NCBI GenBank assembly: GCA_033391075.1
Contig: JAWPMV010000001.1
Location: 1,116,001 to 1,180,000 of the forward strand
Source of the DNA: Bacteroidia bacterium
GTDB taxonomy: Bacteria > Bacteroidota > Bacteroidia > J057
Direction: 5' to 3'
DNA length: 64,000 bases
The position numbers were made by a program, and so were the translations under genes. Of this stretch, positions 43,235-53,408 are shown in pieces; within the stretch, counting starts at the first letter, position 1; every line of letters starts with the position of its first letter. The notes beneath the pieces are model-generated. The model worked only from the letters and a program-made list of their open reading frames with translations. It had not been told where the DNA came from and did no database searches.

Positions 43235-43981
43235 ATGGAAAAGCGACACATACTTTGGCTGACAATAGGAATACTCATAGCAGTTGTCAATTATTATTCG
43301 GTAAGAGGAGAACGCCCGGGAGAAGATAATGAACGAATTTTGAGTTATGTGCTGGATCCTGCTCAGCAGGATCTGGACTTCTACTGGAAAGATAGCCAGG
43401 GAGAGATTTACGGGAATTTTGAAAACCTAAAAAAAGAACTTGAGAAGGAAGGGAAGAAACTGACTTTTGCTATGAATGGAGGCATGTACCTCAAAGACCA
43501 AACACCCCAGGGGCTTTTCATAGAAAAAGGCTTAGTCCAAAAGAAACTGGATGACAAACAAGAAGGATACGGCAACTTCTATCTACAGCCGAATGGGGTT
43601 TTTTACCTGGACCAAGACAATAAGGCCGGGATTGTTAGATCCTCTTCATTTAAGCATAAGCATCCTGTCAAGTATGCTACTCAATCCGGGCCGATGCTTG
43701 TGATTGAAGGGGCCCTTCATCCCGCTTTTCGAGAAGGCTCCGAAAATCTCCATATCAGAAATGGGGTAGGCCTACTTGAAGATGGGAAGCTTTTATTTGC
43801 CATATCGAAAAATCGGATCAATTTTTTTGATTTCGCCAGCTTCTTCAAAGAGCAAGGCTGTAGGCAAGCCCTTTATCTAGATGGATTTGTTTCACGAATG
43901 TATTTGCCCGAAAAAGGATATGAACAAATGGATGGCGCCTTTGGGGTAATAATAGCCGAAAGCCAGCCTGCTCGTCAATAA
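43235..43981 (+). CDS. Phosphodiester glycosidase (NAGPA/DUF2233) domain protein
   Basis: A secreted or membrane-anchored protein with one N-terminal helix (ILWLTIGILIAVVNYYSV) and a DUF2233 domain: FAMNGGMYLKDQTPQGLFI, TQSGPMLVIEG, RNGVGLLEDGKLLFAIS and ALYLDGFVSRMYLP. In characterised relatives the domain cleaves N-acetylglucosamine-1-phosphodiesters or similar sugar phosphodiesters. Here it could trim or release the polysaccharide. It follows the transferase fusion by about 80 bases on the same strand and is probably the last gene of the locus. Confidence 0.85.
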   Translation: MEKRHILWLTIGILIAVVNYYSVRGERPGEDNERILSYVLDPAQQDLDFYWKDSQGEIYGNFENLKKELEKEGKKLTFAMNGGMYLKDQTPQGLFIEKGLVQKKLDDKQEGYGNFYLQPNGVFYLDQDNKAGIVRSSSFKHKHPVKYATQSGPMLVIEGALHPAFREGSENLHIRNGVGLLEDGKLLFAISKNRINFFDFASFFKEQGCRQALYLDGFVSRMYLPEKGYEQMDGAFGVIIAESQPARQ

Positions 43982-44233
43982 TCAATCCGAATCGAAAATT
44001 GACCATTCAACACTTGATTATTCCTACATAACCAGCGCTTTTAGGTTTTCGTAATATTTTTGATATTTTTAAAAAAGTGAATAGCACAATAAAGGAATAA
44101 ATAAATTTTGGGCTACAAATAATTGAGATCGAGATACCCTCGGCTTAGAATCTGTACGTCCGGAAACAGGATACTATAACAGCTAACATTGAAACGGCCG
44201 GGCGATTTACGTCCTAAATATCGATCTATCTAA

Positions 44234-46249
44234 ATGCCCCATTCAAAGCAACTCAATTTTTGCCTGGTACTACTTATGTCCTTTTTTTTCAGTACCTCTT
44301 CCCAGGCACAATCTACTGCCAGCTTCCAGCTGATGAGTCCCAGTCACAAGTCCTGTGACCATATTTCTGTTGCCGTAGGTGATTTTTTTGCACGAAATGC
44401 CCTAAACAGCATTGAGGCAAATCTATTTGTGGAAAAATTTCTTCCCATTGCACGTGAACAAGCCTGTCCTTCCTTAGCCGACATTCTCAACTTAAAAGGC
44501 TTTCAGCTCTACCAAAAGAATGAATTGGGTATGGCTAAAGAAGTGCTATTCGAAGCTGAAAAAATCCTGCTGAAGAAAGAACGTGTAACAGATGCATTTA
44601 CAGTTAACCAACGTTTTCTGGGACTCATCTATATCCTGGAGCACAACTATGATATGGCCATTTTGCATCTAAAACACAGCAAATTTGAGGCTCAGGCCTT
44701 AAAAGATCATCCGGGAATGGTACATGCAGGTTTGAATATTGGTTTGGCCTACATGAAAAAAAAGGATTTGTCCAAAGCTTTTGAAAGCCTAAAATCTGTT
44801 CTCAAAGAAGCCCGCTTGATTTGTGATCTGGAAAGTGAATCTTATGCCTTGCAGAATCTTGCAAGGGTTCAGCTGGACAGAGGGGAATATAAGGATGCCC
44901 TAATATTGGCAGAGAATGCGGAAGAATTATGGAAGGCTCAAAACCATCAACAAGGTCAAGTCTATATCAATTATACGCTCTCGGATATCCATAGAGAATT
45001 GAATGATTTAGACAAACAAATCGACCATCTAGAGGAAGCGATCAGGATTAGCCGTGAAATAGATTTGAAGATCAATCTTCATCAGGGATACTATAGCCTG
45101 GGATTGGCCTTTCAAAAAACAAATAGGTTGGACGAGGCAGAGAAAATGTATGTACAGGCTTTGAAAATGGGAGATGGATTTGATGAAGCAGGAATTAAAA
45201 ATGTAATCAATCAGCTCATAGAACTCTACCAGGAAACGCGACAGGAGCAAAAAATCAAGAATTTATACAAAGACCTCCTTGAGATATATAAGATTCAGAA
45301 GGGAAAGCAAGAGGTAGAGATTCGCAATAAGCTTGATAAAGAACTGGCCCTGTACAAACAGAAATTTGCCAACCAAAAGCTACAGGAAGAAAATAATGAG
45401 AAGCAAAGAGAGTTACAGGCGCAATATCAGGTTTTTGGTATCCTGTCTTTCCTCATTTTATTGATCCTGATAGTAGCCTTTCTGTACTATCGGGCAAATA
45501 AAATCAGGGCGGGATTGATTGATAAAATTAAAGCCCAAAACAAGCGACTGGAGCAAAAGAATGAGGACTTGAAAAATTTTGCCTATGTAGCCTCCCACGA
45601 CCTTAAATCACCCGCAAGGAGTATTTTAAATTCCGCTCAGATACTTGAAAAGCAAATGGGCAAGGAGTTGAGCGAGAAGTATAAACTGTATCTGGATTTT
45701 ATCAAAAAGAGCAGTAGGGAAATGCATGCCCTGACTTCTGATTTACTGGATTATGCTAAACTAGAGAGCCTGGGTTTGAATCTACAGCTTCTGGATATGA
45801 ATAGCTTATTGGGGGATATTGTAGCTAATTCTCGGGAAAAAATAGAGGAAGATGGAGGGGAAATTGAAATAGAGGAGATTCCGGGGAAAATACTCGCTGA
45901 CGAGAGCAAGATCAGGCAAGTATTCACCAACCTTATCAATAACGCCTGCAAATTTAGAAAGGAGGAAGAGGCGATCAATATTAAAATCTCTTATCGCGCT
46001 GACGAAAATTTTCATTTTTTTACCGTCCGAGACAATGGGATTGGCATTGATCCGGAATTTCATGAGCGTGTCTTTCAAATGTTTGAAAGGCTACATGCTC
46101 AGGAAAGTGTCGAAGGGACAGGAATTGGTTTGGCCATTTGTAGTAAGGTCGCTAAACTTCATGGGGGAGATATAAAACTGATCTCAGAAGAAGGAGAGGG
46201 AGCCTCATTCATTTTAAAACTACCTAAAAACCCTGCGATGTATTCCTGA
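44234..46249 (+). CDS. TPR-containing sensor histidine kinase
   Basis: A two-part sensor. A signal peptide (LVLLMSFFFSTSSQA) is followed by a periplasmic region with tetratricopeptide repeats (about residues 90-360, for example HAGLNIGLAYMKKKDLSKAF). A coiled coil and one transmembrane helix (FGILSFLILLILIVAFLYY, about 397-415) lead to a HisKA domain with His455 (VASHDLKSPARS) and an ATPase domain (FTNLINNACKF, DNGIGI, GTGIGLAI). There is no receiver. Kinases of this type are common in Bacteroidota; the stimulus is unknown. The gene is close to the polysaccharide locus but separated from it by about 250 bases. Confidence 0.9.
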   Translation: MPHSKQLNFCLVLLMSFFFSTSSQAQSTASFQLMSPSHKSCDHISVAVGDFFARNALNSIEANLFVEKFLPIAREQACPSLADILNLKGFQLYQKNELGMAKEVLFEAEKILLKKERVTDAFTVNQRFLGLIYILEHNYDMAILHLKHSKFEAQALKDHPGMVHAGLNIGLAYMKKKDLSKAFESLKSVLKEARLICDLESESYALQNLARVQLDRGEYKDALILAENAEELWKAQNHQQGQVYINYTLSDIHRELNDLDKQIDHLEEAIRISREIDLKINLHQGYYSLGLAFQKTNRLDEAEKMYVQALKMGDGFDEAGIKNVINQLIELYQETRQEQKIKNLYKDLLEIYKIQKGKQEVEIRNKLDKELALYKQKFANQKLQEENNEKQRELQAQYQVFGILSFLILLILIVAFLYYRANKIRAGLIDKIKAQNKRLEQKNEDLKNFAYVASHDLKSPARSILNSAQILEKQMGKELSEKYKLYLDFIKKSSREMHALTSDLLDYAKLESLGLNLQLLDMNSLLGDIVANSREKIEEDGGEIEIEEIPGKILADESKIRQVFTNLINNACKFRKEEEAINIKISYRADENFHFFTVRDNGIGIDPEFHERVFQMFERLHAQESVEGTGIGLAICSKVAKLHGGDIKLISEEGEGASFILKLPKNPAMYS

Positions 46250-46352
46250 TTTACTACGAAACATATTTTTTCTTGTTAATAAGATCGGGGCCTTTAAGAA
46301 GAGAAATACGAATTGATGAAAAATTCGAACATAATTTCTTTATCTTGATTGC

Positions 46353-46799
46353 ATGCATCCCGAAGATATAATAGGACTGAAAATTAAGGATATGCGTTTC
46401 CATTACCTTCGGGAAAATGCACAAGGCCTGCAAGAATTCTTTTGCTATCTCAAACTTTCAAATGATAAAATTATAGATATTCCCGTTTGGCCAGGCGGTC
46501 CCCAATTGGAACAGGAAAGCCTGAAGGTGTTGACTTTTGATACAGCCCTTGAGTTCCAGGCAAGCATTCTCAGGAAAGTACTGGATGCGGAAATAGAGGA
46601 TCTTCTTTTCCGGGATACTGCTGATTTTTTCTCCAATCCGGCAATTTTGAAATTGAGTAGTGGCTTTTATTTATCGGAACAAAATTATGCCTCAGAGGGT
46701 CAGATAGCCGGACTTTGTTTGTGGAGCCAACAAAATCTGGATCATGAAAAACAGAAATGGAAAGGCATAAAGTCTTATTTAAAAGATATCCGTAAATAA
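46353..46799 (+). CDS. Hypothetical protein, 148 residues
   Basis: I do not recognise this protein. It is soluble, without a signal peptide, and mixed alpha/beta by eye. It opens HPEDIIGLKIKDMRFHYL and contains a short DIPVWPGGP motif. It lies between two TPR histidine kinases, convergent to the second. A hairpin follows its stop. Confidence 0.55.
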   Translation: MHPEDIIGLKIKDMRFHYLRENAQGLQEFFCYLKLSNDKIIDIPVWPGGPQLEQESLKVLTFDTALEFQASILRKVLDAEIEDLLFRDTADFFSNPAILKLSSGFYLSEQNYASEGQIAGLCLWSQQNLDHEKQKWKGIKSYLKDIRK

Positions 46800-46823
46800 A
46801 AAGCCCGACCATTTGGCCGGGCT
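46796..46823 (-). terminator. Terminator hairpin between convergent genes
   Basis: AGCCCG (46802-46807) and CGGGCT (46818-46823) pair, with an inner CC/GG, and on the minus strand are followed by TTTTTATTT. It mainly serves the hybrid kinase gene at 46838. Confidence 0.7.
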
Positions 46824-46837
46824 ATTTATTATATGAT

Positions 46838-49354
46838 CTAAATGGTGCTTTTAGAAGTATCCTGTTTAAATCTTTGGAGTTTTTGATGGAGAACTGCGGG
46901 CTCGAAAGGTTTGCCGACCCAATCATCCATTCCTGCTTCGAGTATCCTGGATACTTCATCCGGTATTACCCCTGCAGTAAAGCCAATAATGGGAATATGA
47001 ACTCCTGTCTTGGTTTCCATTTTGCGGATCAATTGTGAGGCTTCCGTTCCCTTCATGATAGGCATCTGGATATCCATAAGGATTAGATCGAAAGATTTAT
47101 TTTGCCAGGCATCGATGGCTTCTTTTCCATTTTCTGCTATATCTACCTCAATCTCCCATTTTTCAAGAAACTTCTGGGCAACTATTTGATTGGTTTTGTT
47201 ATCCTCGGCCAGGAGAATTTTCATACCTTTTAAGCTACCAAAGTTGAGTTTGCTATCTCCCTTTTTCAGCCTTTGTGATTTGTTGAGTTGTGCCTCCGCT
47301 AGATTTACTTCAAAAAAGAACATGCTCCCTTCCCCTTCTGTACTTACCAATTGGAGTTTCGATCCCATTAGACTGACCAGTTTTTTGGAAATACTGAGTC
47401 CTAAACCAGTTCCTCCAAATTTGCGTGTGGTATCTTCTGAAGATTGGGTAAAGGGTTCGAAAATGCTCTTTTGACGGTCATCGGGAATTCCGATACCGCT
47501 ATCAATTACACTAAAACAAATCCTTCCATGGCTGGCAGGAGTTACCCGTAGCTCGACAAAGCCTTGCTGTGTGAATTTGATGGCATTGCTCATCAAATTA
47601 CTCAGAACTTGTGCGATGCGTACAGAATCTCCAACGAAAAATTCAGGTAGATTGGGATCATAGGTACATCTCGCTTCCAGACCTTTATCAATGGCTCTTC
47701 CTTTCAGGCTAGAGCAGAGACTGTTGACAAGGTCTTTCAGGTCGAAGCTGATTTTTTCCAATTGCAATTTCCCAGCTTCAATTTTGCTGAAGTCAAGGAT
47801 ATCGTTTACAATGGCTAACAGGTTATTTCCAGAAAACTGCAAGGTTTTGAGGTGCTCCTCCTGATCTTTGCGAGGAGTCTCATCCAATAATAAATGGGTC
47901 ATACCTAATACAGCATTAATGGGTGTTCTAATTTCATGACTCATGACGGATAGGAAGTCTGCCTTGGCCTGAGCAGCCTTTTCAGCAATAGATTTTGCCC
48001 GCATCAGCTTATCCGACTGAATGAGTAATTGTTTATTTTTTGTACGGAGGGTTTTTAAGAGTCTGAATACATAAAAAAGAAGTCCTGCACTCCCTAAGAG
48101 GAAAATAATGATCCAGAAAAAAGTGAATTTTTGTTGCTTAACCACATCTTTCATGAGTTCCAATTCCTTTAGTTGAGCATCTGCTTCCAGGGCCAAACGT
48201 TTGTTTTCCTCGTCTTTCTCGAGTAACTCAATTTTGGACTCGAATTGGTCAAGAGCTGCGAGACTCTTTTCCGAATACAAACTATCTGTAATCCGGAGTT
48301 CTGTCTCCTTCATAGTCAGAGCCTCTTCATAATTCCCCAGGTTTTTGTGGGCATCACTGAGGATTGAGTAGATGTCCGGTAAGGAAGCTTTCCTATTATT
48401 TTTTGTTGCGATGGCGAGGGCTTTTTGCCCATTGCGGAGGGCAAGGTCGAAATCTCCCAATTTTATGTTCAAATCAGATAGATAGGCAAAATTATGGCCC
48501 ATCATTTTTTCCCCCAGCTTTTTCTTGACTGCCAGGGCATATTGATATGCTTCCATGGCTGCTTTATATTCTTCCTTTTCAAAAAGGATAAAGGAAAGGC
48601 AGGCGCGAGCCTGGCGTTGTACCAGCAAATCTTCTTGTAACTTCCCTACTGAATCTGCCTGTAAATAAAATTTTTCAGCTAACTCCAGTTTACCTGCGCT
48701 CCAATGTATCTCCGCAATATCCAGAAGCATATTGCTTTTGATTTCCGGTTTTGAAGAATTTTTAGCAGCCTCTATGGCTTCTTTTAGATAATACTCTCCC
48801 TCTTCTTTATTACCAATCTGAAAGTAAAGATTTGAAAGATTACTATAGGTATAGGCGATGTATTCAAAATCATCTTTTACTTGCAGCGCTTTTTTATAGT
48901 AGCTGATGGACTTTGGAAAGTCTCCAAGATTGGAGTAACTAATCCCAAGATCATTACTCGCTCCTCCAATGAGTTCTTTATCCTGAATTTTCTCCGCCAA
49001 CTCCAAAGCTTCCAAATTGAATAAAATCGATTCCTCACTTTTACCCACTTCTGCAAGAGCTATAGCTTTGAGATTTTTTGCCCTTGACAGTCCCTGAAAA
49101 TAATGCAGCTTCTCACTCAAATCTAACGCGAGTTCTGAAAGAGAATCCAGTTTGTTTACATCTGTTTTATATAATTCCCAGGCGAGATTATTCAATAAAT
49201 TTACTTTTGCTGTATCATCGGGATGGCCTTGTAGAAGGGATATAAGGCTATCTGCATGCTTTGTTTGGGCATGAAGCGTGCTTGAAAAGGATATAAACAG
49301 GTATAAAAGAAAAGAAAGTGCCTTGCAAGTGAATCTAGGTATAGCAGGGACCAT
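46838..49354 (-). CDS. TPR-containing hybrid histidine kinase/response regulator
   Basis: An 838-residue sensor. A signal peptide (SFLLYLFISFSSTLHAQ) is followed by periplasmic TPR repeats (about 50-370, for example ASNDLGISYSNLGDFPKSI), a coiled coil and one membrane helix (about 412-430). The cytosolic part has a HisKA domain with His473 (SVMSHEIRTPINAVLG), an ATPase domain (LSNLMSNAIKF, DSGIGIP, GTGLGLSI) and a receiver with Asp761 (LILMDIQMPIMKG). The conserved lysine is in WVGKPFEP. No HPt domain is attached, so it needs an external one if phosphate is to leave the receiver. It is monocistronic and ends at the hairpin at 46796. Confidence 0.92.
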   Translation of the reverse strand: MVPAIPRFTCKALSFLLYLFISFSSTLHAQTKHADSLISLLQGHPDDTAKVNLLNNLAWELYKTDVNKLDSLSELALDLSEKLHYFQGLSRAKNLKAIALAEVGKSEESILFNLEALELAEKIQDKELIGGASNDLGISYSNLGDFPKSISYYKKALQVKDDFEYIAYTYSNLSNLYFQIGNKEEGEYYLKEAIEAAKNSSKPEIKSNMLLDIAEIHWSAGKLELAEKFYLQADSVGKLQEDLLVQRQARACLSFILFEKEEYKAAMEAYQYALAVKKKLGEKMMGHNFAYLSDLNIKLGDFDLALRNGQKALAIATKNNRKASLPDIYSILSDAHKNLGNYEEALTMKETELRITDSLYSEKSLAALDQFESKIELLEKDEENKRLALEADAQLKELELMKDVVKQQKFTFFWIIIFLLGSAGLLFYVFRLLKTLRTKNKQLLIQSDKLMRAKSIAEKAAQAKADFLSVMSHEIRTPINAVLGMTHLLLDETPRKDQEEHLKTLQFSGNNLLAIVNDILDFSKIEAGKLQLEKISFDLKDLVNSLCSSLKGRAIDKGLEARCTYDPNLPEFFVGDSVRIAQVLSNLMSNAIKFTQQGFVELRVTPASHGRICFSVIDSGIGIPDDRQKSIFEPFTQSSEDTTRKFGGTGLGLSISKKLVSLMGSKLQLVSTEGEGSMFFFEVNLAEAQLNKSQRLKKGDSKLNFGSLKGMKILLAEDNKTNQIVAQKFLEKWEIEVDIAENGKEAIDAWQNKSFDLILMDIQMPIMKGTEASQLIRKMETKTGVHIPIIGFTAGVIPDEVSRILEAGMDDWVGKPFEPAVLHQKLQRFKQDTSKSTI

Positions 49355-49536
49355 TAGTATCAGTATTCTTATACAATATCTTTTTTGCTATCTGAGGAAA
49401 AAAGCAAAAATCGAATCATTCATAACAGGGAGATTTGGTATAAATTGAATATTTCGGAAATGGATAAAACTGGCAGAAGGAGAATTTGTGCTTTTTTCAA
49501 TATCTTGATGTCATCTAATAAAGCGTATAAGAAGAA

Positions 49537-49935
49537 ATGCCAATAATCGACAAAATAGCCTGGATAGAATTGAAAGAGGGCAAAGTTTTAAGTGCTCGTT
49601 CTAAAGGAAAAGATCGATTTTTTTTACCAGGGGGAAAAAGAGAAGCAGGAGAATCTGATGAAGAAACGCTGATTAGAGAGATACGAGAAGAACTCAGTGT
49701 AGAGATAGATACCGCAAGTATTGAATGGGTAGGGGAGTTTTCGGATCAGGCTTATGGGCATGCCGAAGGAATAGAGGTAGTGATGCGATGCTATAAGGCC
49801 ACTTTTAGTGGAGAACTTAAAGAAAGTCATGAAATTGAAGAAATTGCCTGGCTAAACAGTTGGGATACCGACAAAATTTCGCACGTAGATAAAAAAATCT
49901 TCAAATTTCTACATGAAAGAGGAGAACTCGAATAA
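49537..49935 (+). CDS. NUDIX hydrolase
   Basis: A small NUDIX pyrophosphatase. The box reads GGKREAGESDEETLIREIRE with EEL following, at about residues 31-53, matching Gx5Ex7REUxEE. The rest (LPGGKR, EWVGEFSDQAYG) fits MutT-like enzymes that clean nucleotide diphosphate derivatives. The substrate is not predictable. It lies 50 bases before the SanA-like gene. Confidence 0.88.
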   Translation: MPIIDKIAWIELKEGKVLSARSKGKDRFFLPGGKREAGESDEETLIREIREELSVEIDTASIEWVGEFSDQAYGHAEGIEVVMRCYKATFSGELKESHEIEEIAWLNSWDTDKISHVDKKIFKFLHERGELE

Positions 49936-49985
49936 CTTAGATTCGTACCTAACATTAAGTTTGTTTACTGGGGTACGAATAAGGT

Positions 49986-50621
49986 ATGAAAAAGAAAAGC
50001 CGTAAGATGATCCTCCTGCTCTTGCTGCTTCCCATATTTTTATTTGGGGTAGCCAATCTCTGGATAGAGCAATATGCTTCCGGCAAGACCTTTAACAGTA
50101 CCTCTAAAATCACTAAGAATAAAGTCGGCTTGGTTCTGGGTACCTCTCCCTGGCGGGTGGATGGTAGCAAAAATCTGTTTTTTCAATACCGCATTCAGGC
50201 TGCTGCCAATCTTTATTTCAGCAATAAAGTAGAATACCTCCTGGTCAGTGGAGACAATGGGAGTAAATACTATGACGAGCCTACAGCTATCAAGAAAGCC
50301 CTGATGGAAAAAGGAGTTCCCGAAGATCGGATTTATATGGACTATGCCGGATTCCGCACCCTGGACTCTGTGGTCAGGGCCAAAGAGGTTTTTGGTCAAA
50401 GCAGTTTTACGGTTGTCTCTCAACAATTTCACAACGAAAGAGCCATATTTCTCGCAAAGAGCAAAGGCATAGAGGCTATTGGCTTCAATGCAAAGGACGT
50501 AAAAGGTAAGAATGGACTGAAAGTAAAGCTTCGCGAATCCCTCGCCAGAGCCAAAGTCTTTTTCGACATCATCTTTCAGGTTCAGCCTAAATTCCTGGGA
50601 GATGAAATCAGCATTCCTTAA
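49986..50621 (+). CDS. SanA/YdcF-like DUF218 membrane protein
   Basis: One N-terminal membrane helix (MILLLLLLPIFLFGVANLWI) precedes a DUF218 domain: VGLVLGTSPW, YLLVSGDNGSKYYDE, MEKGVPEDRIYMDYAGFRT and FTVVSQQFHNERA. This is the SanA type, linked in enterobacteria to envelope permeability (vancomycin resistance at high temperature). The domain sits in the periplasm; the reaction is unknown. Length (211) is normal. Confidence 0.85.
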   Translation: MKKKSRKMILLLLLLPIFLFGVANLWIEQYASGKTFNSTSKITKNKVGLVLGTSPWRVDGSKNLFFQYRIQAAANLYFSNKVEYLLVSGDNGSKYYDEPTAIKKALMEKGVPEDRIYMDYAGFRTLDSVVRAKEVFGQSSFTVVSQQFHNERAIFLAKSKGIEAIGFNAKDVKGKNGLKVKLRESLARAKVFFDIIFQVQPKFLGDEISIP

Positions 50622-50822
50622 GTAGCGCGCACCTAAATAATCCCCAATAGTTTTCCAACCTTCAGGACTGTTAGGAGTCCTTATAATAAATAAGATCAGA
50701 AAAATGACCATGAAAAATTATGAGCCTCATTTGGCTCCCTGAATTGTAATATTCACAGCGAAACTCCGAATGATAGCACAGGCTGGATGACGCTTTTTGT
50801 TCACGCTTTTAATTATTCGATC

Positions 50823-51377
50823 ATGAAAACACAAAGAAATGGGAACGCACGTATCCTTGAGACCATCAATGGTTTGCACATCAGTATTCCATCCAAAAAA
50901 GTAGGCTTTGTCATCATAGCTGCCAGTATCTGGCTCATAGGGTGGATTTTGGGCCTGAACTTTGCCCTGGAAATCAGTCAGTGGCAAAATGGTATAGCTG
51001 AAATAGACAGTTTTATTTTGATCTGGATCCTGTTTTGGATCGTAGGTGGGGGAGGAGTTTTTGTAAGCGTTTTATGGGGATTGTTTGGGAAAGAGGAATT
51101 ATTTCTTCCAAAGAGTGGTAGTGATGCTTATTTCAAAAAAAGCATCCTGGGTCTGGGAATAAAAAGACGCCTTGACAAAAGCCAAATTCTGAATTTTCGC
51201 TTCAATGAAGTGCCCGCGAACCTTGAATTTACGGCAAGAAGGGGCCTATCTGTCTGGGGTTGGGGACCGGGTAAAATCAAATTTGATTACGGAATGAAAA
51301 TCTATTCGCTCGGATTAGGCCTTGATGATGCAGAAGCCAATTATCTGGTATACCTGCTAGGAGAAAAAACAAACTAA
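50823..51377 (+). CDS. Hypothetical membrane protein
   Basis: I do not recognise this protein. The start at 50823 is chosen over 50787 because the upstream 12 residues have no counterpart in the charged-then-hydrophobic layout. It has two membrane helices (VGFVIIAASIWLIGWILGL and FILIWILFWIVGGGGVFVSV) and a C-terminal soluble domain of about 90 residues resembling membrane-associated PH-like domains (SILGLGIKRRLDKSQILNFR). Orphan gene. Confidence 0.6.
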   Translation: MKTQRNGNARILETINGLHISIPSKKVGFVIIAASIWLIGWILGLNFALEISQWQNGIAEIDSFILIWILFWIVGGGGVFVSVLWGLFGKEELFLPKSGSDAYFKKSILGLGIKRRLDKSQILNFRFNEVPANLEFTARRGLSVWGWGPGKIKFDYGMKIYSLGLGLDDAEANYLVYLLGEKTN

Positions 51378-51455
51378 GGCGGAGTATGCAAGGAAAGGTT
51401 CACTCCAGGTGGCCTTTCCTTTATTTTTTGCTTTCTTTGGTAAAAATAGTCCTTC

Positions 51456-51773
51456 ATGGAACAAGAAGATCCTAAACAAGAAATTCAGGAAGAATTAGAT
51501 AAGCTTAAAGCGCTGGAATTTTTCGATGCAAACTATAAGCGTAAAAAACTCATTACCTACGCAATTAGGACTCTGGTTGCAATCCTGCTCTTTGGGTCCT
51601 TTTGGGACTCTGAGTGGGTTCGCTGGATTGCTATTGCATATATCCCGGTAAACCTGATCGGTTTAGGTATGATCCTTTTTCCTCAAGTCTTTATGGCAAG
51701 GTCCTTGAACAAGCTTTCTCAAAAAATGGAAGAGCTGGAAAACGAAAATGAGGACATATCAGAAAGCGAATGA
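51456..51773 (+). CDS. Small hypothetical membrane protein
   Basis: A 105-residue protein with a charged N-terminus, one or two membrane helices (LITYAIRTLVAILLFGSFW and WIAIAYIPVNLIGLGMILF) and an acidic coiled-coil tail. The last four bases overlap the next start (ATGA), indicating a two-gene unit. Function unknown. Confidence 0.6.
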   Translation: MEQEDPKQEIQEELDKLKALEFFDANYKRKKLITYAIRTLVAILLFGSFWDSEWVRWIAIAYIPVNLIGLGMILFPQVFMARSLNKLSQKMEELENENEDISESE

Positions 51774-52750
51774 TCCTGGAGTCAAGATTCAATTATCTCA
51801 ACTTGCATCTAACTATTCTCGCCAGTTTTCTTGCGCTTAACTTTATCCCTTTTTTACTTTTTACCCTCTCATCTTCTATCTACCAGGCTGAGGGATTTGC
51901 CCTAAAAGTAATTGTCATGATTATAGTTGCGAGCCTGCTAATGGGGCTGGCTTTCTATACGTGCATCCAGTGGATTGGGAAAGTTCCTAAGATAGAGATA
52001 ACAGATGGCAAGATTCGTTTTAAAGTTTTTATGCTGGAAAAGACCTATTATCTACGAGATTTAGAAGATATCTGGCCGGATGGGAAAGTCCCTTTGAAAA
52101 TTCTGGTCACGAAGAAAAAAGAAGGTGCGAAACTTCAATTTAGAAATGGAGATGTCTGGTACATTTATGATGAATATTACCGCAATGGCTGGCAAATAAA
52201 ATGCTGGATTGAGGATGTTTTGATAAAGCAAGGTCGGCTAAGAGAGTTTTCGGATTCCCAGGCCGAATCCCTGCCGGAAATGAATAAGCTCATTAAGGTT
52301 TCGAATCTGGGCCTGCTTAATAATTGGTCAATCTTAATTCTGGGACTTGCTGTTTTTCTATTGTTCATTCTTTTTTCCAGTCTAAGTGTTAGCTTCGGAA
52401 AGCTGATTTTCGCTTCGGGTGCATTGCTGATGCTTTTATTCCTCCATCGATTTTTTTATACCAGCTTTCATATAGGGGAAAAGCATTTATTCATAAAAAG
52501 ACATCCACAGCTTTCTCGACCAGATTTCATCCCCTACAAACAAATCAAGGAGGCAAAGCTTGAATTATTTCAGCATCGGCAAATAGGAAGTCAGGCTGCT
52601 GTCCATAGACCTGCAGCTTTGAGGATCATCGATCAGAATCATAAAAATTATTTCTATTTCAGTTCTGCCATGAAAGAAAAACATTGGAAAGAATTGCGGC
52701 AGAAGCTGCAAAGAAAAGGGGTGAAAGTTCGTTGGCACGATAAGCTTTGA
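51770..52750 (+). CDS. Hypothetical membrane protein with PH-like segments
   Basis: A 326-residue protein translationally coupled to the preceding gene. Two helix pairs (near residues 15-65 and 180-225) each precede a soluble beta-rich stretch (KIRFKVFMLEKTYYLRDLED and LFIKRHPQLSRPDFIPYKQI), suggesting two copies of a membrane helix pair plus PH-like domain. No named family is recognised. Confidence 0.55.
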   Translation: MILESRFNYLNLHLTILASFLALNFIPFLLFTLSSSIYQAEGFALKVIVMIIVASLLMGLAFYTCIQWIGKVPKIEITDGKIRFKVFMLEKTYYLRDLEDIWPDGKVPLKILVTKKKEGAKLQFRNGDVWYIYDEYYRNGWQIKCWIEDVLIKQGRLREFSDSQAESLPEMNKLIKVSNLGLLNNWSILILGLAVFLLFILFSSLSVSFGKLIFASGALLMLLFLHRFFYTSFHIGEKHLFIKRHPQLSRPDFIPYKQIKEAKLELFQHRQIGSQAAVHRPAALRIIDQNHKNYFYFSSAMKEKHWKELRQKLQRKGVKVRWHDKL

Positions 52751-52855
52751 GTTTTATTAAAATAAATTTCTTTAGATCAAGAGTCAGCTACCTAAATTCA
52801 TCCCGGATATTTTGCCACAATTCCAACCTTTTAGGAAACTCCTTATCTTTAAAGT

Positions 52856-53335
52856 ATGAAGATCAGAGAAGCACAGGGTTTTTTTCGCGGACTCCTGATT
52901 GAGACAGAGAAAAAATCCCATCGAAAGACCTACAATATTTTTCTGGGAGTATTACGTTCTCTTGAAGAAAAGGATTTGCCTGAGGCAGATCAATTTTTGA
53001 TTGAGGATGAATTGTATAGACTAAACATTACAGCCATCCCGGAAGGAAACCAGCATTCCTACCTCAAACAGAGGCTCAAAGAATTTAAAAAGTTTCTCAA
53101 TGAGCGCTTTGGTTTTATAGCAGAAGGGCATTATCAGGAAGAATATATGTCTAAAGGTATGGTCTTTGGAATGCTAGGCGGGATTGTTCTGGGCGTTGTC
53201 AGTATGCCCGTTGGCCTTGCGATCGGATTAGCGATAGGCGTAGGTCTTGGACAAAAGAAGGACAAAGAAGTGGAAGCAGAAGGCTTGGTACTAAAAACCA
53301 AAACAACCAAAGGTGCAGATTTCCAAACCAATTAA
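52856..53335 (+). CDS. Hypothetical protein with C-terminal glycine-zipper membrane segment
   Basis: 159 residues: a soluble helical N-terminal region of about 100 residues, then a glycine-rich hydrophobic segment (GMLGGIVLGVVSMPVGLAIG, LAIGVGLGQKKDK) typical of glycine-zipper helices that pack in membranes. A strong terminator follows. Function unknown. Confidence 0.6.
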   Translation: MKIREAQGFFRGLLIETEKKSHRKTYNIFLGVLRSLEEKDLPEADQFLIEDELYRLNITAIPEGNQHSYLKQRLKEFKKFLNERFGFIAEGHYQEEYMSKGMVFGMLGGIVLGVVSMPVGLAIGLAIGVGLGQKKDKEVEAEGLVLKTKTTKGADFQTN

Positions 53336-53371
53336 GTTAGAAACACACACATATACTATTAAATAGATTCT

Positions 53372-53408
53372 AAAAGGGGCAGCCGAATTGAGCTGCCCCC
53401 TTTTTTTT
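53372..53408 (+). terminator. Intrinsic terminator
   Basis: A perfect 8-bp stem (GGGGCAGC with GCTGCCCC), an 8-nt loop and eight T. Confidence 0.9.
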